Notes: generated from the letters alone by a model not told the origin. Positions 1-7,443 are shown, counted from the first letter of the stretch. The stretch is 13,503 nt of DNA from CAZOOK01 sp964581385 (GCA_964581385.1 CAZOOK010000071.1:1-13503), one strand, 5' to 3'. Program-made: numbers and translations.

Positions 1-119
1 ACAAAGCGATCCGCAGCAAACCTCACGCCATGTTTTTACACAGCCTCGGCTGGAACCACCGCGGACGAATTTTAACGTCGTGCCAAAAATGGACGGCCGG
101 TTATCGAAAATAGACGCAC

Positions 120-153
120 AAAAGCGGGCAATCATCCGCGGGATGAGCGGCCC
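120..153 (-). terminator. Rho-independent-like terminator after the TetR gene
   Basis: Read on the minus strand, this begins about 16 nt past the TetR stop codon. A GGGC/GCCC outer stem and a perfect TCATCC/GGATGA inner stem close on a CGC triloop. The two stems are separated by a small asymmetric internal loop (CGC against TT), and the right arm is followed by GC and four T residues. The position, just after the last gene of a minus-strand series, fits transcription termination. The T run is short, so efficiency may be modest. No folding energy was computed. Confidence 0.45.
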
Positions 154-168
154 GGCGAGCGAAATCCA

Positions 169-912
169 TCAGGTCGTTTTGGCATTTCGTGACTTCTTTT
201 GCCGGGTGCTTCCACCGGTTTGTTTAGTGAATCCGGTGGTGGTCATGATCATGAACTGTTCGATGACGTCGGAGACGTTCCAAATCTTTCCTCTAAAGGT
301 TTGATCCATCGCAAGTGCGAACAGGATGCCGAAAGTGGCCAGTTCGACGAATTCCGGATCCAGCTCTTCGCGGATCAAGCCGCTGATGGCCTCGCTGCGT
401 TGCTTCAACAGTGGAGCGATCTGCTCACGATAAAGCTTCCGGCCGGATGCGAGATCCGAAAATAGTGCCGCAGTGAGCAGTGGGAAAATCTTTCCCATCA
501 CGTCGACGTGCCGCTGCGTCGAACCGCGCGCCAACTGGCGCAATTCCTCTACGGAACCCGCGCTCTCGTAGGCTGCGGCTCGGTCGCGCATTCCCCGCAT
601 CGCTTCAAGCAAAGGTTTTACGACCGCTTCGTGAAACAAGGCTTCCTTGGACTCGAAATGTTCAAATAGTGTTGCTTGATTGATTTCGGCGGCCTTCGCC
701 AAGTCGCGGGTTCTCGCGCCCTGGAGACTGGTGCGAGCAAACACCTTTTGTGCAGCGGCAATGATACTGCGCCGGCGCTCATCTGCCGGCAGATAGGCTC
801 GTCGCCGCTTTTGCCCTCGATCTTCAGATGTCGTGCCTGCCTTGACCGTTACCCCATCGGCTTTCATGTTCGGCTTGCTTTTTACAGAAGCCGGCGTGTC
901 AGAGCGCTTCAT
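169..912 (-). CDS. TetR/AcrR-family transcriptional regulator
   Basis: This 247-residue protein looks like a one-component repressor: an N-terminal DNA-binding domain and a helical ligand-binding/dimerisation domain. The TetR helix-turn-helix lies around residues 68-93, with the typical run TRDLAKAAEINQATLFEHF followed by SKEALF. Residues 100-225 are helical and variable, as expected for the effector pocket. A roughly 45-residue basic N-terminal extension and a Lys/Arg-rich C-terminal tail flank the fold, which makes it longer than the usual 190-220 residues. The ATG at 912 is preceded by GGGG at about 7 nt. It is the last gene of the minus-strand series and lies near CAR and an SDR, so control of that block is a reasonable inference. 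The ligand is unknown; an acyl-CoA, fatty acid or aromatic acid would fit the neighbours. Confidence 0.9.
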   Translation of the reverse strand: MKRSDTPASVKSKPNMKADGVTVKAGTTSEDRGQKRRRAYLPADERRRSIIAAAQKVFARTSLQGARTRDLAKAAEINQATLFEHFESKEALFHEAVVKPLLEAMRGMRDRAAAYESAGSVEELRQLARGSTQRHVDVMGKIFPLLTAALFSDLASGRKLYREQIAPLLKQRSEAISGLIREELDPEFVELATFGILFALAMDQTFRGKIWNVSDVIEQFMIMTTTGFTKQTGGSTRQKKSRNAKTT

Positions 913-1190
913 TAGATTGCCCCGTGAATTGAATGAGCGAGTTCTTCAACTTCAACCCGATGATTGAAATGAGTCGCTGAACCCGACAACTTTAATTCAT
1001 CTTTAACGGATCGTTGGAAAGGAATCTCAATCCGTCCGGTGGCAAATGCCTGGAGAGTCGGCTTCCGATTGTTGCGGCCACCAGGCAGCCGGGGCCATCG
1101 CTGCAGATGGTAGGTAACGATGGGAACGGACCGGTCTCGCAAGCTGCAGGAGTACCGCTAGATCCGTCAGCTCTGTGGCCACGCCAGAAG

Positions 1191-1598
1191 TCACGCCGCC
1201 GCTGCGGTCTCCCCGCGTGCGAGCAGCGCACGCAGCTGCGCCGCCGCGAGCCCGCCGTGGACGATTGCGCCGAACACGGTCACAGTTGCGCCGTTAGATA
1301 TTCCAAGGGCCGCCATGGTCAGCGTGGCACAGCCGACGACGTTGTATGCGAGAAGGCCCCACGATACACCAAGGCTTGCTGGCGCTAATGGGGTCTTGCG
1401 GGCAGCCCAACAGGCAATGGCCAAGCCAAATATCGCCCCGCCGGCGAGGCGGTTCATGAGTTCCCCCGCAGGATTCACAGAAGCCGAAAGCAGAACGAAC
1501 GATCCTTGCGGATGGAAAATGAATCCCACGCCAGCCACGGTTTCCAAAACGGCTCCAATGGTCAACAGAACAGCGAGCCACTGCGCTTTATTTTTCAT
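1191..1598 (-). CDS. Small four-helix integral membrane protein, function unknown
   Basis: This 135-residue hydrophobic protein has four predicted membrane segments, roughly residues 7-28, 50-66, 75-98 and 103-125, joined by short loops. The tail is alanine-rich. I see no catalytic motif, metal site or cleavable signal peptide, and I do not recognise the family with confidence. It resembles the many small four-TM proteins of unknown function in proteobacteria. The ATG at 1598 has only a weak upstream AGG. It starts 64 bp downstream of the SDR stop codon on the same strand, so it may be co-transcribed with CAR and the SDR, but that spacing also allows a separate promoter. The even hydrophobic periodicity and normal composition support a real gene rather than an antisense shadow. 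No function is assigned. Confidence 0.65.
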   Translation of the reverse strand: MKNKAQWLAVLLTIGAVLETVAGVGFIFHPQGSFVLLSASVNPAGELMNRLAGGAIFGLAIACWAARKTPLAPASLGVSWGLLAYNVVGCATLTMAALGISNGATVTVFGAIVHGGLAAAQLRALLARGETAAAA

Positions 1599-1662
1599 AG
1601 CCTATGAGTTTTCCGATTTCAATTCTTCAGGGTTTAATCGCAAAGAGCGAAGGATGCGGGCC

Positions 1663-2577
1663 CTAGCTCATTTGTACACCAGTCAGTTGTTCCGAGATTT
1701 CCCAAAGTCGAGCGGCGATCTCGGGCCGCCTTGCCATCGGGACGATCCAAGCGTGTTTGGGTGCTCCCTTTGTTTCCATGAAACCGTCCGGACCATAGAG
1801 CACACCGCCTGCCGCTCCGGGCGCCGCGGCAGCGTAAAGAGTCGGCAGCGCGCCGGCCGCAGCCGACTGCCAGAACAAGGGCTTCATCAGGTTTTCCATC
1901 CAGGCCAGCATGCTATTTGCGCCTTGGCCGTTTGCGACGAGGTTCGTCGAAGACATGCCGGGATGGGCGGCGTTGCTCATCAGCCCCCAGCCTTTCCTCT
2001 CACTTCGTCGCTGCAGCTCGAGCGCGAAGATCAGCTGGGAGAGCTTGGATAAGCAGTAGGCGCGGAACGGTTTGTAGGGGCGCTCGGTCTGCAGATCGTC
2101 GAAGTCGATCCTGCCGGAGCGGTGCGCGAGGCTCGAGAGGTTCACGACCCGCGGCTGGTTTCCTCTGCGAAGTAGCGGCAGTAGCCGAGCAGTGAGGGCG
2201 AAGTGGCCGAGATAGTTGGTGCCGAACTGCAGCTCGAACCCGTCGGCCGTGATCTGGCGCTTCGGCGGCGCCATGACGCCCGCGTTGTTGACGAGGAGAT
2301 CGAGTTGGTTGCGACTTCGCAGAAGGCGCTCGGCAAACGCCTTGATCGACGCAAGGCTCGCCAGATCGACCTGCTCAAAAACGATGCGCGGTTGCGGGAC
2401 ACAGGCGCGGATCTGCGCCAACGCCTCTTCACCCTTCGCGGGACTGCGTCCGGCCAGGACGACATCGGCACCGGCTCGCGCCAGGGCGAGCGCCGTCTCG
2501 TAGCCCAGGCCACCCGGCCCCGTGACTACGGCGGTTCGCCCACTCAGCGAAGGAAGATCGGAAACGGTCCAGCCCAT
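1663..2577 (-). CDS. Short-chain dehydrogenase/reductase, retinol-dehydrogenase-like
   Basis: This is a classical-type SDR oxidoreductase of 304 residues, expected to be cytosolic and NAD(P)-dependent. Numbering from an upstream in-frame TTG at 2586, the cofactor loop is VVTGPGGLGYE (20-30), the stabilising NNAG is at 100-103, the catalytic Ser is in NLSS (149-152) and the YxxxK pair is Tyr177/Lys181 in YCLSK. The insertion after Lys and the overall length match the retinol dehydrogenase/WW-oxidoreductase-like group, which often acts on alcohol/aldehyde or ketone pairs. The cofactor loop is one residue shorter than the usual TGxxxGxG. I prefer the ATG at 2577 to the TTG at 2586, because GAGG sits 10 nt before the ATG but only 1 nt before the TTG. 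The gene starts 28 bp after the CAR stop, so it is probably in the same transcript. Acting on the CAR product aldehyde is inference; the substrate is not readable from sequence. Confidence 0.9.
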   Translation of the reverse strand: MGWTVSDLPSLSGRTAVVTGPGGLGYETALALARAGADVVLAGRSPAKGEEALAQIRACVPQPRIVFEQVDLASLASIKAFAERLLRSRNQLDLLVNNAGVMAPPKRQITADGFELQFGTNYLGHFALTARLLPLLRRGNQPRVVNLSSLAHRSGRIDFDDLQTERPYKPFRAYCLSKLSQLIFALELQRRSERKGWGLMSNAAHPGMSSTNLVANGQGANSMLAWMENLMKPLFWQSAAAGALPTLYAAAAPGAAGGVLYGPDGFMETKGAPKHAWIVPMARRPEIAARLWEISEQLTGVQMS

Positions 2578-2587
2578 GAGCTTCAAA

Positions 2588-2591
2588 CCTC
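2588..2591 (-). promoter_or_regulatory. Ribosome binding site deciding the SDR start
   Basis: GAGG on the minus strand lies in the short gap between CAR and the SDR. It is 10 nt before the ATG at 2577, but only 1 nt before the TTG at 2586, which could not be served by it. It therefore favours the ATG start. Confidence 0.5.
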
Positions 2592-2605
2592 GCTTGGCAG
2601 CATCG

Positions 2606-5600
2606 TTACAGAAGACGGAGACGCCGCAAGTCGGCGACGTACTTGTTGATCAGCGCCGCCGACATATGCGGGATATCGAAGCCGGCCGTTCGAGACGCCG
2701 CGCAGAACCGCTCGCTCCGCACCAGTGATTTCGCGCCGGCCATCTGCGGATGCCGGTAAGGTCCGAGAAGCGTGAGCAGCGACTGCTGCCGCTGCGCTTC
2801 GGGCAATGCCTGCATCGCTATCTTGAATCGAGACAGCCATTCATCGTATTTGCCGATCCGCTCGATTTTGCAGCCTGCGTCCACCAGCCAGTCGACGAAG
2901 GTATCGAGCGAGATACCGTCCTCATATGGGCTCGACAGGTTGTAAGTATGGAAGTCCTGCGTGTCGCGGACACCTATGGCGGTGATCGCATCGGAGAGGA
3001 AATCGGCGGAAAATCCCTCGTAGCGAGCATGCGGCCGTCCGCTCGACAGGTCTTGCGCGTAGAACGTCGCCGGCGCAACACCGGTGACAACCAGACTGAA
3101 CAACAGCCGGGTGAACATATCAGGGACATTCAGCTGCCCCGCGTAGCGGCTGTGAGCGAGGATCATGCCCGGCCGGAACACCGAGACGGGAAGACCGCAC
3201 AGATCGAAAGCCTGCCGCAGGAGAACTTCGCTGGCCCATTTGCTGATGCCGTAGCCGTTGGCATAGCCGTCGTTGATCTCGCAAGCCGGGACGGCAACGC
3301 GGATATCGCTATCTTCGTCAACAAGGCGCTCGGCCAAGGCACTCACGCCAAGCGTGGAGACGTATTGAACCCGTTTGAGATGGGTGGTGAGAGCGAGCCG
3401 GACCAGCTCCGCCGTACCTGCGACATTGGTGGCGAACAGCTGGTTGTAAGGAAGCATGTGATTGACGTGAGCACCCGCGTGCACGATCGCGTCGACCGTC
3501 CTGGCGAGGCGGGTCCAAGTCTCCTCGTTCAGACCCAGGTTGGGTGCGCCAAGATCGCCTGACACGACCTCAAGATGCTCCGCGGCCAGAGCCCGGAAGT
3601 GCTGCATTAATTCCGGATCGGTATCCAGCGCAGCTTCGACACGCTGACGCGCCTGCGCGGCGTCAGCGCCGCGAGCGATAAGAATCAGCTTGCCACCGGT
3701 CTCCGCCAGTCGCTCCAGCCACGCCAGCGCCAGGAACCGACCGAGATAACCAGTGGCGCCGGTCAGCAGAACCGTGTGGATTGCGTCGCTCGGTCGCTCC
3801 AATTTCGGCGCGCTGTCCAGAAACCGGCGATCGATGAATTTCTCGAGCGTGAGATCACCGGCACTTACTTTGCGACTGGCCTTGCCGTGCACCTTGGCAA
3901 ACGTGGGGCGGTTCGCATGGGAGTTGCGCTCAACTTCGATATGGTCCGCGATGCGCTGCACGCTGCCGGCGGGGTTGAGGATCACACCGACTGGAACCTC
4001 GACGCCGAATATCTCGTCGAGCAAGAGCGAATACTCTAATGCCGACAGAGAATCTCCGCCCAGCTCCGCAAATTTCGCATCGGGGCGCACATCCGCAGTG
4101 GATACGCCGAGGGTGGCTTGTAGAGCGCGGGTTACGGTTTCCAGTACGGGCCGATTCGCTCCAGCGGTTCTCAACGCGCGCAGTTCGTCGATTTGATCTT
4201 GAGCGAGCTTGCTGTACAGAAGCTCTAGTCGTTTACCGTAATGCTCCTTGAGCATTGGGCGTTGATGCTTGCCGACCTCCGTCAGGAGGCCGTTCTGCAA
4301 ACTGAACGGCTCCGTTTCAATCAGGAAATCACGCGGCACTTCATAACCGTTGAGGCTCTGCTCATCGGCAATCTTCTTCAGCGCACGGCGGAGAGTGGCC
4401 TTCGCCCGCTCAGACCCTTTGTCGTCGTGACCGAGCTCGGCAACCAGCGCTTCGGACGGCACGACGACGGCGAGCAGAAACGAGCGCTCACTGGTGCCAT
4501 ACACATAGATCTGTCGAATTTCGGGACAGTGCGAGTAAAGCGCCTCCAGACGCGAGATCGCAACGAATTCGCCTTGCGAAAGCTTGAGAACATTGTTGCG
4601 CCGGTCGACGTAAACCAGATGGTCGGGACCCAGTTCCGCCATGACATCGCCGGTTCTGTAAAAGCCTTCCTCGTCGAACTTTTCCGCGGTGAGATCGGGT
4701 TGTTTGTAGTAGCCACCCATGAAGCGGTCAGACCTAACCAGCAACTCGCCACGCGGGTATGGTTTGTCGGTACGGAAGTAGCCGAGTTCGGGAACGTCGG
4801 CCAGCTTGTAGTCGATGACGGGCGGACGCTGCACCTTCCAGTCCACGAGAACGGTTCCGCCCGCAATTTCCGTGGAGGAATAGCCGATGACCATATGCAT
4901 GTCGAGCATGGACTCCATGAACGCATAGGTCTCCGGAGCCAACGACGCCGAGCCGCAGCCAGCCGACAACAATCTCCCGCCCAGCAACTTCTCGCGCATC
5001 TCTTTTTTTACATCACCTGCGGCAGCGTCGGCACTGGCGCCGGTCGCGATACGGCGGTCCACTTCGCCGAGGTAGTGACGATGGAACAGCTCGCAAACCC
5101 GGGGCACCAGCGTCGCCATGGTGGGGCGTGCCAGTGAAAAGTCCTCGAACAGCGTCGACAAATCGCTCTTGGGCGAACAATAACTGGTGCCGCCGTTTGC
5201 CAATGCCAGCAGCAAGAAGCCGTTGCCCACGAGATGGGCCATCGGCATGAAGCTCAGTGTGATGACGGGCATGGGCACGTCGGCAAGCCAAGTGCCGATC
5301 ACCAGCCGTTCAGTAAACACCGCTCCTTTAGGAGTACCGGTCGAGCCGGACGTATAAAAGAGCCAGGCCAGCGGATCTTCATCTGCCTTGGGTATATACA
5401 TTGGTGCCGCGGGCAGCGACTTGCCGCGCTCCGCCACGGCATCGAGCGTGTCCACGGCAATTGGGCATTTGGCATCCGCCAGCCGCTGCCGTGCCGATTC
5501 CAGCTTTTCGCGCTGATCATCGTCGCGGGCGTCATAGTCGAAGACCACCAGACGCTTCGGCACCGTGCAGGCGAAAACGGCATTCACGGCGGCGTCGAGG

Positions 5601-6157
5601 TAGTCGACACTCACAGCCAAGGTGCGGGCTTCAGTCTCTGCAATGATGTCTGCGTGGTTGCGTACAGAAGCACTCGTCTGCAGGGGCACACTGACCGCGC
5701 CCAGGTAAATGTTCGCTAGCAGAATGCTCGCGTATTCCGGACTCGTGAAGCCCAGGATGCAGACGAAATCGCCTGTCTTGAGCGGATTTCGACTGTCATG
5801 GTGCCACTCGGCGGCAACCGCACGGGACTGTGCCCAAACCTCGCTGTATGTCGTGGTTTCAAACTTCGGTAGCAATCGCAGAGTTCTGCGGCCGCTGACC
5901 GGATCGGTCACGAGCTCTCGTGCGCGTCGACCCAGCGCTGGCCGATCTGCATATCCCTCCATGACGATTTGCACGATCTGCGCCAGCCGTAACCCCGGCT
6001 GATGCTTGGCCGTTTTGATCGCTTCCAGCGGAAATGAACCACGGAACTGCCCATCTTCTGCACCCAGCGCTCTGACGCGCAGCGCCAGCTTCTCGCGCGG
6101 ATCGGAGCCCTGCGTTGCGGCAGTGGCCTGAGGTACTCCGGGGACAGCAACGGTCAT
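2606..6157 (-). CDS. car: Carboxylic acid reductase (adenylation - carrier - thioester reductase)
   Basis: This 1183-residue multidomain enzyme uses ATP and NADPH to reduce a free carboxylic acid to its aldehyde via an acyl-AMP and an enzyme-bound thioester. The adenylation domain (about 1-650) shows FYTSGSTGTPKG (267-278), GYSSTE (425-430), YRTGD (500-504) and the late lysine K630 in EVGKHQRP. The carrier domain has LGGDSL with Ser703 for phosphopantetheine. The reductase domain (about 790-1183) has GATGYLG (800-806), Ser934 and the Tyr969/Lys973 pair in NGYGISK. Order and length match bacterial CARs (about 1170-1190 residues). The start is the ATG at 6157, which has GGAGG at 6 nt; longer in-frame extensions lack support. 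Oddly, FRPGMILAH (994-1002) has Gly997 where well-known CARs have Asp. A phosphopantetheinyl transferase is required but is not in the window. Acid specificity cannot be read from sequence. Confidence 0.95.
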   Translation of the reverse strand: MTVAVPGVPQATAATQGSDPREKLALRVRALGAEDGQFRGSFPLEAIKTAKHQPGLRLAQIVQIVMEGYADRPALGRRARELVTDPVSGRRTLRLLPKFETTTYSEVWAQSRAVAAEWHHDSRNPLKTGDFVCILGFTSPEYASILLANIYLGAVSVPLQTSASVRNHADIIAETEARTLAVSVDYLDAAVNAVFACTVPKRLVVFDYDARDDDQREKLESARQRLADAKCPIAVDTLDAVAERGKSLPAAPMYIPKADEDPLAWLFYTSGSTGTPKGAVFTERLVIGTWLADVPMPVITLSFMPMAHLVGNGFLLLALANGGTSYCSPKSDLSTLFEDFSLARPTMATLVPRVCELFHRHYLGEVDRRIATGASADAAAGDVKKEMREKLLGGRLLSAGCGSASLAPETYAFMESMLDMHMVIGYSSTEIAGGTVLVDWKVQRPPVIDYKLADVPELGYFRTDKPYPRGELLVRSDRFMGGYYKQPDLTAEKFDEEGFYRTGDVMAELGPDHLVYVDRRNNVLKLSQGEFVAISRLEALYSHCPEIRQIYVYGTSERSFLLAVVVPSEALVAELGHDDKGSERAKATLRRALKKIADEQSLNGYEVPRDFLIETEPFSLQNGLLTEVGKHQRPMLKEHYGKRLELLYSKLAQDQIDELRALRTAGANRPVLETVTRALQATLGVSTADVRPDAKFAELGGDSLSALEYSLLLDEIFGVEVPVGVILNPAGSVQRIADHIEVERNSHANRPTFAKVHGKASRKVSAGDLTLEKFIDRRFLDSAPKLERPSDAIHTVLLTGATGYLGRFLALAWLERLAETGGKLILIARGADAAQARQRVEAALDTDPELMQHFRALAAEHLEVVSGDLGAPNLGLNEETWTRLARTVDAIVHAGAHVNHMLPYNQLFATNVAGTAELVRLALTTHLKRVQYVSTLGVSALAERLVDEDSDIRVAVPACEINDGYANGYGISKWASEVLLRQAFDLCGLPVSVFRPGMILAHSRYAGQLNVPDMFTRLLFSLVVTGVAPATFYAQDLSSGRPHARYEGFSADFLSDAITAIGVRDTQDFHTYNLSSPYEDGISLDTFVDWLVDAGCKIERIGKYDEWLSRFKIAMQALPEAQRQQSLLTLLGPYRHPQMAGAKSLVRSERFCAASRTAGFDIPHMSAALINKYVADLRRLRLL

Positions 6158-6163
6158 GCGTTT

Positions 6164-6168
6164 CCTCC
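6164..6168 (-). promoter_or_regulatory. Strong Shine-Dalgarno of CAR
   Basis: A perfect GGAGG on the minus strand lies 6 nt before the ATG at 6157. It fixes the CAR start there rather than at the upstream in-frame TTG at 6286, which would add 43 residues lacking any CAR-like sequence. Confidence 0.8.
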
Positions 6169-6228
6169 AATGCGGGGCTACCTGTTCTCGCACTCGGCGA
6201 ATGTTGCGCCCTGGTGCACTCAGCAATA

Positions 6229-6242
6229 CAACCATCTGGTTG
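6229..6242 (-). promoter_or_regulatory. Inverted repeat upstream of CAR, candidate TetR operator
   Basis: CAACCAGATGGTTG is a 14-bp inverted repeat with two 6-bp perfect arms around a 2-bp centre. It sits 72 nt upstream of the CAR start codon in AT-richer DNA, just downstream of a plausible promoter. Size and symmetry fit TetR-family operators. The TetR gene at 169-912 is the only regulator in the window, so pairing the two is inference. I saw no second copy in front of the other genes. Confidence 0.4.
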
Positions 6243-6257
6243 GTTTTATTTGCGGGC

Positions 6258-6286
6258 AGTATTGCGGGCTTTCCGCTATAACGCAA
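6258..6286 (-). promoter_or_regulatory. Possible sigma-70-type promoter of CAR
   Basis: On the minus strand TTGCGT (-35-like, three of six consensus matches) and AATACT (-10-like, four of six) are separated by exactly 17 bp. The inverted repeat at 6229-6242 would then overlap the start of transcription, the usual place for repressor control. The boxes are weak, so this is only a candidate. Confidence 0.3.
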
Positions 6287-6326
6287 GCGACATATTCAGA
6301 TCCAGTCTGGCACTGGACAACGACGA

Positions 6327-6632
6327 CGAGACGCTGTTCTTGCTGACGTGCGCGGTGTTCTTCAGCGAGCGGAAAATCAAAATTGGTGCCGCGTTCGTCG
6401 TCGGCGACCAGCAGTTGCTTGACGTGCTTGTGGATCGGCGCCTCTACGGTCGCGCAGAAGCGCGGCCCATGTTGATGCCGTCCGCGTCCAGACTCAGGGC
6501 CACAACCAAGCCGCGACCATCGCCGAAGCCGCCCGATGCAACCATCGGAATCTTCATCTTGTCGGCGGCCGCGGGGATCAGGATGAGGCCGGGAATGTCA
6601 CCCTCACCAGGATGACCGGCGCACTCGAAACC
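6327..6632 (-). pseudogene. Decayed internal fragment of a nitronate monooxygenase gene
   Basis: No intact gene covers the 505 bp between the HSD10-like SDR and CAR, but minus-strand translation shows a clear relic of the nitronate monooxygenase (2-nitropropane dioxygenase, FMN) family. From 6632 down it reads GFECAGHPGEGDIPG, then PMVASGGFGDGRGLV with the phosphate-binding loop, ending in DGINMG at about 6465. One base is then missing and the original frame hits TAG at 6444-6446. The family sequence continues one frame over as RFCATVEAPIHKHVKQ. An extra T in a T run near 6379-6382 restores the first frame, giving IFRSLKNTAHVSKNSVS, and similarity ends near 6327. About 100 codons of a roughly 330-380 residue enzyme remain, with both ends missing. 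Truncation plus two frameshifts makes it non-functional. Confidence 0.75.
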
Positions 6633-6662
6633 CCTCGTTATAAAAACCTGCGACCGCTGAAC

Positions 6663-7424
6663 TTATCGCGGCGGCATCCGGATGGCGCCGTCGAGGCGGA
6701 TGGTTTCGCCATTGAGCATGGGATTGCCGATGATGCTCTGGACCATCTGCGCATATTCTTCGGGCTTGCCGAGACGACTCGGAAACGGCACCTGCTTGCC
6801 CAGAGAGTCCTGCACCTCTTTGGGCAGTCCGGCCATCATCGGCGTCCAGAAGATGCCGGGCGCGATGGTGACGACACGGATGCCGAACTGCGCGAGATCG
6901 CGCGCCACTGGCAGCGTAAGACCAACCACGCCGCCTTTGGATGCGGCATAAGCGGCCTGACCGACCTGTCCTTCGAAGGCGGCCACAGACGCGGTGTTGA
7001 CGATCACGCCCCGCTCTTCGCCCACGGGCTCGGCCTTCGACAAGCGTGCGGCGAATTGGGCGATCGTATTGAAAGTCCCGATGAGGTTGACTTCGATCAC
7101 TTTGCGAAACTGGTCGAGGGGATGAGGCACCGCGTCGCGACCCACGGTTTTGGAGCCAAGTACGATGCCAGCGCAGTTGACCAGCACGCGCGCCACGCCA
7201 TGCTTCTGCTGGGCAGCGTCGAGCGCTTCGCCGACGTTGGCAGGATCGGTGACATTCACCTTCACGAACAGTCCGCCGAGTTTGGCCGCGTGGGCCTGAC
7301 CGGCTTCCTCGTTCATGTCGAAGAGGGTTACGCGTGCACCCTGACTCGCCAACATTTCGGCCGTCGCGGCGCCAAGTCCCGACGCGCCCCCGGTCACCAC
7401 TGCTGCAACCCCTTGTAGATTCAT
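6663..7424 (-). CDS. SDR, type II 3-hydroxyacyl-CoA dehydrogenase (HSD10-like)
   Basis: This 253-residue cytosolic SDR closely matches the type II 3-hydroxyacyl-CoA dehydrogenase/HSD17B10 group, which oxidises 3-hydroxyacyl-CoAs (including 2-methyl-3-hydroxybutyryl-CoA) to 3-ketoacyl-CoAs with NAD. It shows TGGASGLG (11-18), an acidic Asp36 at the end of the second strand that favours NAD over NADP, NCAG (83-86), Ser146 in NTASVAAFEGQVGQ, and Tyr159/Lys163 in YAASK. The C-terminal stretch PSRLGKPEEYAQMV and the ending LDGAIRMPPR are typical of this group. The ATG at 7424 is preceded by GAGAGTGGAG. It lies 64 bp after the acyl-CoA dehydrogenase on the same strand, and the two act in sequence in beta-oxidation-type pathways. 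The enoyl-CoA hydratase needed between them is not in the window. The exact acyl chain is unknown. Confidence 0.9.
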   Translation of the reverse strand: MNLQGVAAVVTGGASGLGAATAEMLASQGARVTLFDMNEEAGQAHAAKLGGLFVKVNVTDPANVGEALDAAQQKHGVARVLVNCAGIVLGSKTVGRDAVPHPLDQFRKVIEVNLIGTFNTIAQFAARLSKAEPVGEERGVIVNTASVAAFEGQVGQAAYAASKGGVVGLTLPVARDLAQFGIRVVTIAPGIFWTPMMAGLPKEVQDSLGKQVPFPSRLGKPEEYAQMVQSIIGNPMLNGETIRLDGAIRMPPR

Positions 7425-7443
7425 TGCTCCACTCTCGCTAATA

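Noticed and set aside
912..1142. Minus-strand 76-codon frame whose TAA overlaps the TetR ATG (TAATG), suggesting translational coupling
   Set aside because: It needs a TTG start, has no good ribosome site and resembles no family I know. The overlap is intriguing but not enough to call a gene.
2750..3562. Plus-strand open frame of 270 codons
   Set aside because: Antisense to the CAR reductase domain, whose motifs are all intact on the other strand. The translation is Arg/Gln/Val-rich with no recognisable motif.
4241..5137. Plus-strand open frame of 298 codons
   Set aside because: It lies wholly antisense to the CAR adenylation domain, has no family resemblance, and is explained by high GC content and codon bias of the real gene.
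6158..6286. N-terminal extension of CAR to a TTG at 6286
   Set aside because: The ATG at 6157 has a perfect GGAGG at 6 nt. The 43 extra residues do not resemble CAR and would cover the candidate promoter and operator.
6636..6676. Possible terminator after the HSD10-like SDR (CCGC/GCGG followed by a T5 run on the minus strand)
   Set aside because: The stem is only about 4 bp with a large loop and extra bases before the T run, too weak to call.
6612..7418. Plus-strand open frame of 268 codons
   Set aside because: A mirror of the HSD10-like SDR, rich in His, Asp and Arg as typical of antisense frames in GC-rich DNA.
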